A stretch of DNA of 64,000 nucleotides from Corynebacterium hansenii. GTDB lineage: Bacteria; Actinomycetota; Actinomycetes; Mycobacteriales; Mycobacteriaceae. Under the pieces are notes generated by a model. It worked only from the letters and a program-made list of their open reading frames with translations. It did not search any database and was not told the DNA's origin. This document shows, piece by piece, positions 26,815-35,000 of the stretch; the stretch's first letter is position 1, and each line of letters opens with the position of its first letter. The DNA is taken from the NCBI RefSeq assembly GCF_030408795.1, contig NZ_CP047211.1, forward strand, positions 620,001 through 684,000, given 5' to 3'. Made by a program: the position numbers and the translations under genes.

Positions 26815-26840
26815 CTTCGGCGCCCCTGCCCGTTCCCCCT

Positions 26841-26873
26841 GGCCCGCGCCGGCGTCGGTTGGCGCGGGCCTTT
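26841..26873 (+). terminator. Intrinsic terminator after the NAD(P)-binding gene
   Basis: GGCCCGCGCC (26841-26850) and GGCGCGGGCC (26861-26870) make a perfect 10-bp stem with a 10-base loop, followed by TTTC. It closes the long cluster. From here to 27408 there is no gene. Confidence 0.75.
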
Positions 26874-27114
26874 CGCGTGCGTGGGTGCTTGCTTTGCGAC
26901 GTGCCGGTGTGGCAGGGAGGGGCCGGTGTGTCCAGTGACCGTGCCCTGGCGCCGCCCCCGCCAAAGCCGCAACCTCGCGTGACCCACGCCCGCGGCCCAG
27001 CGCCGCAACTACGGTCCGCCAACAACTCCGATCTTCGCCCTTTGCAACCCGCACTGCGCTGCCTCCACCTGGGCGCGAGCTCTCCTGACCTGCGGGCAAC
27101 CGCAACCCGCCACC

Positions 27115-27165
27115 CACATGGCATCCAGTACGTGCCGACTACACACATGGCATCCAGTACGTGCC
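27115..27165. repeat. Two perfect 22-bp direct repeats, 29-bp period
   Basis: The 22-mer beginning CACATGGCATCCAG is present at 27115-27136 and again at 27144-27165 with seven bases between. The copies are identical. They lie in the gene-free stretch before the HNH gene and contain GGCA...TGCC half-sites. They could be protein-binding sites or the edge of an inserted element. No matching third copy was noticed elsewhere. Confidence 0.7.
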
Positions 27166-27214
27166 CGCCGGCCGCTAGTCACTGATTCGTGCGAGTCTCG
27201 AGTGCACCGCCCCG

Positions 27215-27244
27215 CGTGGTGCGAAAGTGTCCCGTGGTGCGAAA
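27215..27244. repeat. Two 12-bp direct repeats upstream of the HNH gene
   Basis: CGTGGTGCGAAA occurs at 27215-27226 and 27233-27244, an 18-base period. The pair sits just upstream of the palindrome at 27266 and may belong to the same regulatory region. Confidence 0.5.
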
Positions 27245-27265
27245 AGAAGCGCAAACGTGACGCAA

Positions 27266-27299
27266 TGTTCGAGCGATATCGGTCGAACACGTGTATCAT
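27266..27299 (+). promoter_or_regulatory. Imperfect 24-bp palindrome, LexA-like site and -10 element of the HNH gene
   Basis: Positions 27266-27289 form a dyad (TGTTCGA and TCGAACA arms around CGATATCG) in which 22 of 24 bases pair. TATCAT at 27294-27299 is a good -10. The stretch 27283-27298 (TCGAACACGTGTATCA) matches 11 of 14 defined bases of the actinobacterial LexA box TCGAACA-N2-TGTTCGA. A regulator bound here would cover the -35/-10 region. LexA is one reading, and a dedicated regulator is another. Confidence 0.45.
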
Positions 27300-27408
27300 C
27301 TTTGGTGAAGCGGGATGGGGATAATGGGCCCGGCTTCCAAGGCGCAACGCCAAGCAGTGCGAGCAGTTTCCAGTTCCAGTTTCTTTTCGCCACCGTGGGG
27401 GAATCGAC

Positions 27409-29286
27409 ATGGCTTTCGACCATGTTCCATCCGATGCAAACGACGATGAGCACAACGACCCGGACCACCACCGCAACCAACGCACCCACCCACCCGACAA
27501 CGGTGGGCGGGACACACCCGACCCCGTAGACCACCCCGATCAGGCCGATCGGGATAGCGGGGCCGGCGACCAGCAGGGGGCTTCGTCGCCCCAGTCTGCC
27601 GAGCGGGCATCGCCGCATCAGTCGACCGAATCGGAGGCCCTGTCGCGCAAGCGGTGGGTCACCGAACGCGACGACGATGCGCTGGCCTGCCTGGCCCGTG
27701 AGCGCAACATCGCCGAAGTCGACATGGCCATCGCCTGCACACCCGACGGTGGCACGGACGTCGATTCCCACGCCGCGACCATCGCCACCCGCATCGGTGC
27801 GGGCAAGGTGCGGGCGATGCAGTACTGCGACGTCGGGGTGATGCTCCACCGCATGCCCCGCATCCGCCAGTTCTGTACTGGCGGTGTGGTGCCGATGGGG
27901 CACCTGGTGAAAATCGCCGCCGCCATCATCGCCGTCACCGACGACCACCTCGAAGAAGTAGAAACCCGGTTCCTGGAGTACCTCACGCCCAGGCGGGACT
28001 TCCAGGCCCTTCCCGGCATCAGGGTCTTCGCCCGGCACCTGGCCCGCATCGTCGACGACATCGAACCGATCTCCACCCCACCCGACGACGACGCAGAACA
28101 GCCCGCCTCGGAGGGGTACGTCGCCGACCGGGACTCCCCCGGTGATCACGGGTGCGTGGAGGTGGTGTTGCGCAAGGACCGCCTGGCCGAGTTCGACGCC
28201 ACCGTCCGCGCCATCCGCGACACCAAACTCAACGCCGGCGAGACCTGCACCCTCGCCGATGCGCTCATGCACCTGTGCCGAGGAGACCACGACGGGGCGA
28301 ACGTCACCCTCAACGTCTACGCCGATGGTGCGGCCGCCGATGAGGGGGAGCTTCGGTTGTGGCTCGACGGTGGCGGGTGGTTGCCGACCTACGTCACGAA
28401 GCAGTGGTTGGAGCGCGCCACCGCGGTGCGGTTGTCGGGTGATTCGGTCACGGGTGGGTATGTGCCCACCGAGGCGCAGAAGGCCAGGGTGCGTGGCCGG
28501 GATGGTGGGTGCAGGTTTCCGGGGTGTTCGGTGCCGGCGGATAAGTGCCAGATCGATCACGTCGTCAACTACGACCCCAACCTCGACCACGCCGCGATGG
28601 TGAATAACCCGCTGTTCAACACCGCAGGCCAGGGGCATGACCACTGCAGCCACGATCACGGCGACCATGGCGGCTGCGACCACGACCATGACCAGGGCGA
28701 CCACACCGGCTGCAGCCACGGCCATGACCATGAGCGTGCCGGTGGGGTCGTCGCCGGCAACGAGACCAATGGCCTGGGTGCGACGGCGACGTGGAACCTG
28801 CAGTGCCTGTGCCAGCACCACCACAACCTCAAGACCTCCCGCCACTGGCATGCGGTGATGCACGACGACGCGTCGGTGACGTGGAGCGACCACACCGGCG
28901 AAACCCAGGCGACGACGGTGCCGCATGGTCCGATCGCCCACATCAAACGCCAGACCTTCGATCAGCGGGCCGCGAGGTTGGCGAAGACCATCCGCGCCAA
29001 CAACGACAAGCGCATGCGCGCGGCGGCGGAGGCGCGGGAGGCGATGGACCAAGCCGAGGTTGATGCGGCCTTGCGGGAACACGCCAGAAAGATGGCGACG
29101 TATGAGCGGGAGGTGGAGGAGTTCGTTGCCGGCCCGTTGAATTCACCGGACCCGGTGGTGGCCGGGGACGCGCGGGCGGTGGTCAATGCCGCAGACGACG
29201 GATGGCCCTGCATGGATGACGTCGAACAATGTGAGGTGCCGGAGGCGCCGCGGCCGTTGGGGCCGGACCCGACGGTGCCGTTCTGA
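27409..29286 (+). CDS. DUF222/13E12-type HNH endonuclease with His/Cys-rich insert
   Basis: The protein has 625 residues. A hydrophilic Asp/His-rich N-terminal tail (1-75) precedes a DUF222 domain (about 85-330). The HNH module begins with GCRFPGCSVPADKCQIDHVV near residues 367-386 and ends with LQCLCQHHHNLKTSRHWH near 465-482. Typical HNH proteins of this family have only about 20-30 residues between these halves. Here about 80 separate them, including a run with eleven His and three Cys in 35 residues. SD GGGGGAA precedes ATG 27409. Sandwiched in a gene-poor stretch, it looks like an accessory insertion relative to the syntenic neighbours. Confidence 0.85.
   Translation: MAFDHVPSDANDDEHNDPDHHRNQRTHPPDNGGRDTPDPVDHPDQADRDSGAGDQQGASSPQSAERASPHQSTESEALSRKRWVTERDDDALACLARERNIAEVDMAIACTPDGGTDVDSHAATIATRIGAGKVRAMQYCDVGVMLHRMPRIRQFCTGGVVPMGHLVKIAAAIIAVTDDHLEEVETRFLEYLTPRRDFQALPGIRVFARHLARIVDDIEPISTPPDDDAEQPASEGYVADRDSPGDHGCVEVVLRKDRLAEFDATVRAIRDTKLNAGETCTLADALMHLCRGDHDGANVTLNVYADGAAADEGELRLWLDGGGWLPTYVTKQWLERATAVRLSGDSVTGGYVPTEAQKARVRGRDGGCRFPGCSVPADKCQIDHVVNYDPNLDHAAMVNNPLFNTAGQGHDHCSHDHGDHGGCDHDHDQGDHTGCSHGHDHERAGGVVAGNETNGLGATATWNLQCLCQHHHNLKTSRHWHAVMHDDASVTWSDHTGETQATTVPHGPIAHIKRQTFDQRAARLAKTIRANNDKRMRAAAEAREAMDQAEVDAALREHARKMATYEREVEEFVAGPLNSPDPVVAGDARAVVNAADDGWPCMDDVEQCEVPEAPRPLGPDPTVPF
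28632..28742 (+). repeat. Three imperfect ~12-residue metal-binding-like repeats inside the HNH gene
   Basis: The encoded peptide has units opening HCSHDH, GCDHDH and GCSHGH, each followed by further His/Asp. At DNA level CACGACCAT-like segments recur. The run lies between the two zinc/catalytic halves of the HNH fold. Confidence 0.7.
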
Positions 29287-29386
29287 TGAGACGCCTGCTG
29301 GGAAAAACCGCGGCAGATGTAAAACGGCCGCCCAAGGAGAACCCCACGAGGAGGTCAGAAGAACCCCACGGCCCCTACTTGCCGGC

Positions 29387-29653
29387 CTACCCTTCGTCGC
29401 CGATGCGGGAACTGGCGGACCAGGCGGCCTCAACGTGCTCGATGGCCAGGTCCAGGGCGTCGGCGCAGGCGCGGAGCTCCTCGGCGACGGCGTCGACGGC
29501 CTCGGAAGGGGTGATCACCGCGGAGTCGTCGACCGTCAGCTTCCGCCGGTCCCACACCTCGGCCGACGCCGCCAACTGGCGGACCTGGTCGACGATGCCG
29601 GACAACCCCTCATGGGTCATGCCCACCTGCGCGTACAACTCCTGCGGCCGCAT
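29387..29653 (-). CDS. Small uncharacterised helical protein (88 aa)
   Basis: This 88-residue acidic protein starts MRPQELYAQVGMTHEG and is mostly alpha-helical by composition (GIVDQVRQLAAS, VAEELRACADALDLAIEHVEAAW). It has one Cys and a Ser-rich tail. Length and helix-turn-helix layout are reminiscent of WXG100-type proteins, but no WxG motif is present. TAGCGT ends seven bases before ATG 29653, so it may have its own leaderless promoter inside the 3' end of the ABC1 kinase gene. The gap between the two genes is ten bases. No function can be assigned. Confidence 0.6.
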   Translation of the reverse strand: MRPQELYAQVGMTHEGLSGIVDQVRQLAASAEVWDRRKLTVDDSAVITPSEAVDAVAEELRACADALDLAIEHVEAAWSASSRIGDEG

Positions 29654-29663
29654 GCCCGCGACG

Positions 29664-30974
29664 CTACCGCGCGGGGCCCAACCCCACCATCTCGGGATAA
29701 TGCTCCGCAATGACCTGCCGATACGGCGCCGGCGCCGCCAACTGCGACAACACCGCCACGGCGCCGGCGAGGATGCGGTGGATCATGATGTACCGCTTCG
29801 GCATCCCGAACTTCCGGCCCAACTTCGACTGCGGCGACATCGGATCCATGAACGGGCCCATCACCCGCTTCAGCCACTCGACCGTGAACACGAAATCGTC
29901 CTGCGACAACGGCTCCGCGAAAGGCAGCAGAAACGCCTCGACCTCCGCCGGCGTCAACTCCTTCTCCCTGCCGCCGGTGACGTACCCGTGCTCCACGGCG
30001 AGATCCAACAGATCCTCCCGCCGGCCATCCACGACGGCCGCGACCAGCTCGATCAACGGCCGCGGCAACCCCTCGGGCACGTGGATGCACGCGCCGAAAT
30101 CGATGACGGTCAGAACGCCGTCGTCGGAAAGCAGAAAATTCCCCGGGTGCGGGTCCGTGTGCATGCGATGCACCAGGTCGGGCGACGCGAACTCGAACAC
30201 CGTCAGCGCCTCCGCCGCCCGCGACCGCTGCTCGGCGGTGCCGTGCTCGATGATCTCGCCCAGGCGCACGCCCTCCACCCACTCGCTGACCAGCACCTTC
30301 GGTGCGGACGCGTACACCTTCGGCACATGCAGCCGCGGCTCCCGCCCACTGCCGAACGCCGCATGGAAGGCGCGCTGGTGGTCGGCCTCGATGCGGTAGT
30401 CCAACTCGTCGAGGACGTTGTCCGCGATCTCGTCGACCAGGTCCGACATGTTCATGCCGGCTTCGAGCTGCTGCAGGATGGGCGTGACCATCTTCAACTG
30501 GCGCAGGTCGGCCTTGATGGCCTTGTCGGCGCCCGGGTACTGCACCTTCACCGCCACGGGCGAACCATCGGCCCACACCGCCTTGTGCACCTGGCCGATG
30601 GACGCGGCGGCGACGGGGGCGTCGTCGAATTCCAGGAAACGCGTCCGCCACGCGGTGCCCAGCTGCCGGTCCAGCACCCGGTGCACCGACGACGCCGGCA
30701 GGGGAGGGGCCTCCGCCTGCAGCGACCGCAGGGTGCCGGACAGCGGCTCGGCCAACTCGTCGGGCAGGATCGGCGCGAAAATGCTGAGCGCCTGCCCGAC
30801 CTTCATCGCGCCGCCCTTGAGCTCGCCGAGGACCGCCGCCAACTGCTCCGCCGTCTTCCGGGGGTTCGACGCCCGGCTGCGGGGATTCAGCGCCCGGGCG
30901 CCCGCCGCCAACGGCACCGACGCCAATCTTGCGGCGCGGCGGATGGAGGACCCGGAGACGGACTCATCGTTCAT
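29664..30974 (-). CDS. ABC1/UbiB (AarF) family atypical kinase (Rv3197-like)
   Basis: This 436-residue protein kinase-like protein has the family KxGQ motif (LKGGAMKVGQALS) near residue 60, the Ala-rich loop VAAASIGQVHKA near 125, VAVKVQYPG, HTDPHPGNFLL near 280 and VIDFGA near 297. UbiB proteins support isoprenoid lipid metabolism in other bacteria. In mycobacteria the homologue Rv3197 is linked to macrolide resistance. ATG 30974 is preceded by CACAAT seven bases upstream. ATG 30983 is an alternative start. The gene follows the TOMM-like gene by 16 bases. Confidence 0.88.
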   Translation of the reverse strand: MNDESVSGSSIRRAARLASVPLAAGARALNPRSRASNPRKTAEQLAAVLGELKGGAMKVGQALSIFAPILPDELAEPLSGTLRSLQAEAPPLPASSVHRVLDRQLGTAWRTRFLEFDDAPVAAASIGQVHKAVWADGSPVAVKVQYPGADKAIKADLRQLKMVTPILQQLEAGMNMSDLVDEIADNVLDELDYRIEADHQRAFHAAFGSGREPRLHVPKVYASAPKVLVSEWVEGVRLGEIIEHGTAEQRSRAAEALTVFEFASPDLVHRMHTDPHPGNFLLSDDGVLTVIDFGACIHVPEGLPRPLIELVAAVVDGRREDLLDLAVEHGYVTGGREKELTPAEVEAFLLPFAEPLSQDDFVFTVEWLKRVMGPFMDPMSPQSKLGRKFGMPKRYIMIHRILAGAVAVLSQLAAPAPYRQVIAEHYPEMVGLGPAR

Positions 30975-30990
30975 GGGGGCCATTGTGCCG

Positions 30991-31830
30991 TCATCGGGCC
31001 ACGGCCGCCGCCCCCGCGCACACCGGGCAACGCGGATGCGGCAGCAGGGGGCGCACCCCGCCGCGCAGGCCATGCGGATCGACGACCACCTCCGCGCCGC
31101 GCAGCGCCCCGGGATCGCGAAGTTGGGCCATGGCCGTCGCGACCGTCGCCGTCATCGTCTCCGGCGGCGCCGTCCCGACCCTCCCCGCCAGCTGCAGCGC
31201 CAGGACGCGGCGGGCGGGGTCGTCGTCGGCGCGGTGCGCTTCGGCGCAGGCGGGGCACGGCGCCGAGGGATCCGGCACCCACGGCCCGACGATGCCGGCG
31301 CCGTCGCGGAGCACCACGGACAGATGCGGGATCCCGCGGCCACGCAGGGTCCGCAGCAGGGGGACGTCCGGCACCTCGAAACCGGTGAGCACGATCGCGC
31401 CGATGTCCGCGACCGTCGCCCGCTCCACCCACCGGCGGGCGCCGGCATCGGGAATGCGCGAGGTCGGCGACCAGCCCCGCAGCCGCAGCGCCTCGGCCAA
31501 CCGCGGGCGCAGGCCGTCGCGGCCGATGAGCGACACGGGGCCTGGTTCGCGGTGCTTTTCGACGAGCCCCGCCCTCCGCAGTTCGCCCACCAGCCCCGAC
31601 GCCATCGGCGCCGGCAATTCGGTGCCGGCCAAACCCTCGGCCACGCAGGCGCCGCGGGTGCCCGCGAGGAGGGCGGAGAAGACGGGGCCGGGGGACACGT
31701 CGTCGGGAAGCGGGAAAACCAGGCACGTGCGCGGATCCGACCCGAACTGGATGCGCCCGCCCGGCCGCAGCAGCACCGCGACGTGGCGGTGCAGGTGCAC
31801 CGGCGCCGATCCCCCGATCCCGACCCCCAT
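30991..31830 (-). CDS. Bacteriocin (TOMM) cyclodehydratase E1-like partner protein (TIGR03882-like), orphan
   Basis: The roughly 279-residue protein contains VGPWVPDPSAPCPACAEAHRADDDP...ALQLAG (near residues 175-210). This closely fits the pattern G-P-x-V-x-PG-x-x-PC-x-x-C-x-x-x-H-R-x-D-x-D-P...Q-L of the E1-like/ocin-ThiF partner of YcaO cyclodehydratases. A second CxxC (RCPVCAG) at the C-terminus would complete a zinc site. No YcaO gene or thiazole-rich precursor is in the window. ATG 31830 is one start; the frame is open upstream to GTG 31887. It forms an operon with the ABC1 kinase, as Rv3196-Rv3197 in M. tuberculosis. Confidence 0.72.
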   Translation of the reverse strand: MGVGIGGSAPVHLHRHVAVLLRPGGRIQFGSDPRTCLVFPLPDDVSPGPVFSALLAGTRGACVAEGLAGTELPAPMASGLVGELRRAGLVEKHREPGPVSLIGRDGLRPRLAEALRLRGWSPTSRIPDAGARRWVERATVADIGAIVLTGFEVPDVPLLRTLRGRGIPHLSVVLRDGAGIVGPWVPDPSAPCPACAEAHRADDDPARRVLALQLAGRVGTAPPETMTATVATAMAQLRDPGALRGAEVVVDPHGLRGGVRPLLPHPRCPVCAGAAAVAR

Positions 31831-31912
31831 GGCGCCACTGAAGCACGGGTGCCGCACACGCGCACCCCCGGAAACGGCGCGTTTCACCCCCGCACCCGTC
31901 TACGCTGGGGCC

Positions 31913-32449
31913 ATGGACCGAAAGCGCCCGAATCGCGATCGACCCGACTACGGGCCGGACGTCGACGTGCGGCGCTCGAAGAGACGCCGCCGGACGGTCT
32001 CCGCCCGCGCGGAGGGCAGCCGCATCGTGGTCATGGTCCCCGACGATCTGCCCGACGCGGAGGAGCGCCGCCAGGTCGAGGAGATCGTCGAGCGGGTGCG
32101 GCACAAGGTCGGCAACAACCTCGACGACGCCGCGCTGGACAAGCGCGCCCGCCGCCTCGCCCGCACCGTGCTGGAGGGCCGGCCGCGGATGGAGTCGATC
32201 AAATGGGTCCGCAACATGTCGCGGCGCTGGGCGTCGGTGACGGGTGACCCGGGGCGCATCCGCGTCTCGCACAGGCTTGCCGACGTGCCGGAGTACGTCC
32301 TCGACGACGTCATCGTCCATGAGCTCGTGCACACGTTCATCGACGACGGCCACTCGGACGAATTCTGGGCCTGGGCGTCGAAGGCCCCGCACCACGAGCG
32401 GGCGCGGGGCTATCTGGAGGCGTATCAGCGGTGGGGGGTGCGGTCCTAG
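31913..32449 (+). CDS. YgjP-like (DUF45) zinc metallopeptidase-family protein
   Basis: This 178-residue basic protein has VIVHELVHTFIDDGHSDEFWAW: an HExxH zinc motif at His136-Glu137-His140 followed by His and Glu. WASVTGDPGRIRVSHRLADVP just before is typical of the YgjP/DUF45 (M48-related) family. Many members lie near restriction or repair genes, but here the neighbours are peptidase-like proteins. TACGCT ends six bases before ATG 31913, implying a leaderless mRNA. Its stop shares CTAG with the convergent DUF2342 gene. Confidence 0.85.
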   Translation: MDRKRPNRDRPDYGPDVDVRRSKRRRRTVSARAEGSRIVVMVPDDLPDAEERRQVEEIVERVRHKVGNNLDDAALDKRARRLARTVLEGRPRMESIKWVRNMSRRWASVTGDPGRIRVSHRLADVPEYVLDDVIVHELVHTFIDDGHSDEFWAWASKAPHHERARGYLEAYQRWGVRS

Positions 32450-33873
32450 CTCTTCGCGTCGCCGTCGTCGCGCTTGTCCCGCTCGTCGCCTTCCTCGGCC
32501 TCGCGGCGCAGCTGGTCCTCGAGTTCCGCGATGGGGTCGAAGTCGTCGGAGGCGTCGCCGCCGAGGACGCCGTCGATGAACTCGGCGGAGTTGTCCAGGT
32601 CCTCGGCCACGGGCAGGAAATCGGGGTGGTCCCAGACGCCGTCGCGGCGTTCGACGCCCACGGCGGTGGTCAGGCGGCGCCACAGGTCGGCGGCCTCGCG
32701 GACCTTCGGGGCGCCCAGGTCGATGCCGGTCGCCTTCTCCAGGGCCTGCTCTGCGCCGGTGGATGCGCGGCGGCGGCGCCAGGCCTCGTCGAGCTGCACC
32801 GCACCGGGCAGGCGCTCGCCGAGGGCGTCGGCCACCACGACGTCGACCCAGCCCTCCACCAGCGCCAGCAGCGTCTCCAGGCGGGTGCGGGCGTGCTGGT
32901 TGGCGGAGGTGATCTTCGGCGACAGGTCCATGTTCTGCATGGCGGACATGGCCTCCTGCAGCTTCGACGGGTCCTGCAGCGACTCCAGGTCCAGGCCGCG
33001 GGCGGCTTCCTCGACGCCGGAGTAGTCCATGACCAGGCCCGACGCGTACTCCTCGACGGAGGAAATCATGCGCTCGACCAGCCACGGCACCCGGTCGTAG
33101 AGGCGCTGGTGGGCGGCCTCGCGGGCGGCGGCGTATACGTACAGCTCGCGGGCGGGCAGCTCCAGCTCCTCGGCCAGGGCGGTCAGGTGCGTCGGCAGCA
33201 TCGCCGCCGCGCCGGTCGTGTGCAGCGGCAGGCCCAGGTCGGAGCCGGTCAGGGCGTCCTTGGCCAGGTCCGCCAGCGCGCCGCCGAGCTGGACGCCGAA
33301 ATTCATGGCGTTCATCCGGGACATCATTCCGAGCATCGGGCCCATCATCTCGCGGGCCTGCTCCGGCATGCCGGCGACGGACGCCTCCGCCATCTGCTCG
33401 GCGACCGGGTCGACGATGCGCTTCCACGTGGGCAGCGTGTGCTCGAGCCACTGCAGCGAGTTCCAGCCCTCGGCACGGTTCGCGCCGGCGGGCAGCGTCG
33501 TGGATTCGTCGAGCCACAGCTCGGCGAGGCGGAGGGCGTCGGAAAGCGCCTCCCGCTCCGAGTCGCGCACCGGCGCGACCTGCCCGATCCGCTGGCGCGC
33601 GATGCGCTCGGCGACGGAATGGTCGACGCCCCCGCCGCCCTGGCCGTCCATCTGCTGGCCCATGCCGGACATCATCTGGCCCAGCTGGTTGAGGAAGTCG
33701 CCCAGGCCCGCGCCGCCCTGGCCCCCCTGGCCGCCCATGGGGAACCCGAAAATGCCGAAGTCGCCGAACGGGTTCTGGCCGCCCCGGTCCTTGCCTTCGT
33801 CCTTGCCCTTGTCACGGCCCTTGTCGCGGTCGTCATCGTCGTCGGGCGTGAATCCGAATCCCTGTCCACTCAT
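32446..33873 (-). CDS. DUF2342 / zinc-dependent metalloprotease-like protein (Rv3195-like)
   Basis: This 475-residue protein has an acidic Asp/Lys-rich N-terminus, then a Gly/Met-rich stretch (about residues 36-75) and an all-helical domain. The family motif AAREAAHQRLYDRVPWL near residue 255 and LVEGWVDVVVADAL near 350 contain the proposed His/Glu metal ligands. Some databases list the family as F420-biosynthesis-associated, but function is unproven. TACGGT ends seven bases before ATG 33873. GGGAG directly abuts the start, too close to serve as SD. It is divergent from the PDZ-Lon protease gene. Confidence 0.82.
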   Translation of the reverse strand: MSGQGFGFTPDDDDDRDKGRDKGKDEGKDRGGQNPFGDFGIFGFPMGGQGGQGGAGLGDFLNQLGQMMSGMGQQMDGQGGGGVDHSVAERIARQRIGQVAPVRDSEREALSDALRLAELWLDESTTLPAGANRAEGWNSLQWLEHTLPTWKRIVDPVAEQMAEASVAGMPEQAREMMGPMLGMMSRMNAMNFGVQLGGALADLAKDALTGSDLGLPLHTTGAAAMLPTHLTALAEELELPARELYVYAAAREAAHQRLYDRVPWLVERMISSVEEYASGLVMDYSGVEEAARGLDLESLQDPSKLQEAMSAMQNMDLSPKITSANQHARTRLETLLALVEGWVDVVVADALGERLPGAVQLDEAWRRRRASTGAEQALEKATGIDLGAPKVREAADLWRRLTTAVGVERRDGVWDHPDFLPVAEDLDNSAEFIDGVLGGDASDDFDPIAELEDQLRREAEEGDERDKRDDGDAKS

Positions 33874-33977
33874 GCTCCCAACCGTACCGGCGCGGGGGTG
33901 CCCGGTCACTGTTCGTCCGCGGGTTCCCGGCGATGCTCGCGCAGGGCGAACACGAAGCACCGGTAGGGTTGGCGTTC

Positions 33978-35000
33978 GTGAATCGCCGCACCAGAACCCT
34001 GCTCGTCGGCGCCGCGCCGATCCTGGCGCTGGCGGCCGTGCTGTCCTCGCCGCAGATCGCCGTGCCCTTCGCCGCCGAAGGGCCGGGGCCGCTTTTCGAC
34101 GTCCTCGGCGACATAGACGGGAAGGAGGCGGTCGTCGTCGCGGGCGGGGACCCCGACCCGTCCGCGGGGGAGCTCAACATGACCACCGTCGCCGTGGCGC
34201 ACAAGCTGTCGCTGGCGCAGGTGATGGGAATGTGGGCGGATCCGGACCAGAAGGTCGTGCCCATCGAGGCCGTGTTCCCGCCCGGGCTGAGCCAGGACGA
34301 CGTCAAGGAACGAAACGCCCTGATGTTCACCGAATCGGAGGCCAACGCCACCGCGTCGGCGCTGCGTCAGCTCGGGCTGCCCATCGAGGTCACCGTGGCG
34401 CTGGTGACCAAGGGCTCGGCCGCCGAGGGGAAGCTGGAGAAGGGCGACGTGCTGGCCGCCATCGACGGCGACGACATCGACCGGCCGGAGACCCTCCAGC
34501 GCACCGTCGCGGGGCATGCGCCCGGCGACCGCGTCACCCTCGATGTCGTCCGCGGCGGCGAGAAGAAGCAGATCGAGGTCGAGCTCGGCGCGAACCCCGA
34601 CGACGACAAGAGGGCGTTCCTGGGCGTCGGCATGGCCGCGCAGCCCAAGGGCGACGTGAAGGTGCAGTACAACGTCTCCGGCGTCGGCGGCCCCTCCGCG
34701 GGCCTGATGCTGTCGCTGGCGGTGGTGGACAAGCTCAGCCCGGGGGACCTGACCGAGGGCCGCACCATCGCCGGCACCGGCACCATCGATGGCGTCGGCG
34801 TCGTCGGGCCGATCGGCGGCATCACGCACAAGATCTCCGCGGCCCGCGAGGGCGGGGCGGAGTTCTTCCTGGTCCCCGGCGCCAACTGCGCCGAGGCGCG
34901 CACCGCCGAGGCCGGCGACATGAAGCTGATCAAGGTCGGGTCGCTGGGCGACGCGGTGAAGGCGCTCGACGACCCGGGCGCCGCCCCGACCTGCGGATGA
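33978..35000 (+). CDS. YlbL-type PDZ and Lon-protease domain membrane protein (Rv3194c-like)
   Basis: This 340-residue protein has an N-terminal membrane anchor (about residues 7-28) and an extracellular PDZ domain (about 115-195, LEKGDVLAAIDGDDI). A C-terminal Lon (S16) protease domain carries the catalytic dyad Ser240 (GGPSAGLMLSLA) and Lys285 (GGITHKISAAREGG). B. subtilis YlbL degrades a cell-division inhibitor after DNA damage. GTG 33978 is chosen because TAGGGT ends eight bases upstream and the anchor follows directly. The last 71 bases overlap the end of the convergent ATPase gene. Confidence 0.9.
   Translation: MNRRTRTLLVGAAPILALAAVLSSPQIAVPFAAEGPGPLFDVLGDIDGKEAVVVAGGDPDPSAGELNMTTVAVAHKLSLAQVMGMWADPDQKVVPIEAVFPPGLSQDDVKERNALMFTESEANATASALRQLGLPIEVTVALVTKGSAAEGKLEKGDVLAAIDGDDIDRPETLQRTVAGHAPGDRVTLDVVRGGEKKQIEVELGANPDDDKRAFLGVGMAAQPKGDVKVQYNVSGVGGPSAGLMLSLAVVDKLSPGDLTEGRTIAGTGTIDGVGVVGPIGGITHKISAAREGGAEFFLVPGANCAEARTAEAGDMKLIKVGSLGDAVKALDDPGAAPTCG

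Noticed and set aside
26131..29386. Expected whiB7 gene between uvrD2 and the ABC1 kinase
   Set aside because: M. tuberculosis has whiB7 here, but no four-Cys WhiB frame is present in this stretch on either strand.
34930..35000. Possible frameshift at the end of the P-type ATPase or ylbL
   Set aside because: Both frames end naturally and ylbL keeps its full Lon domain. A simple stop-loss overlap explains it better.
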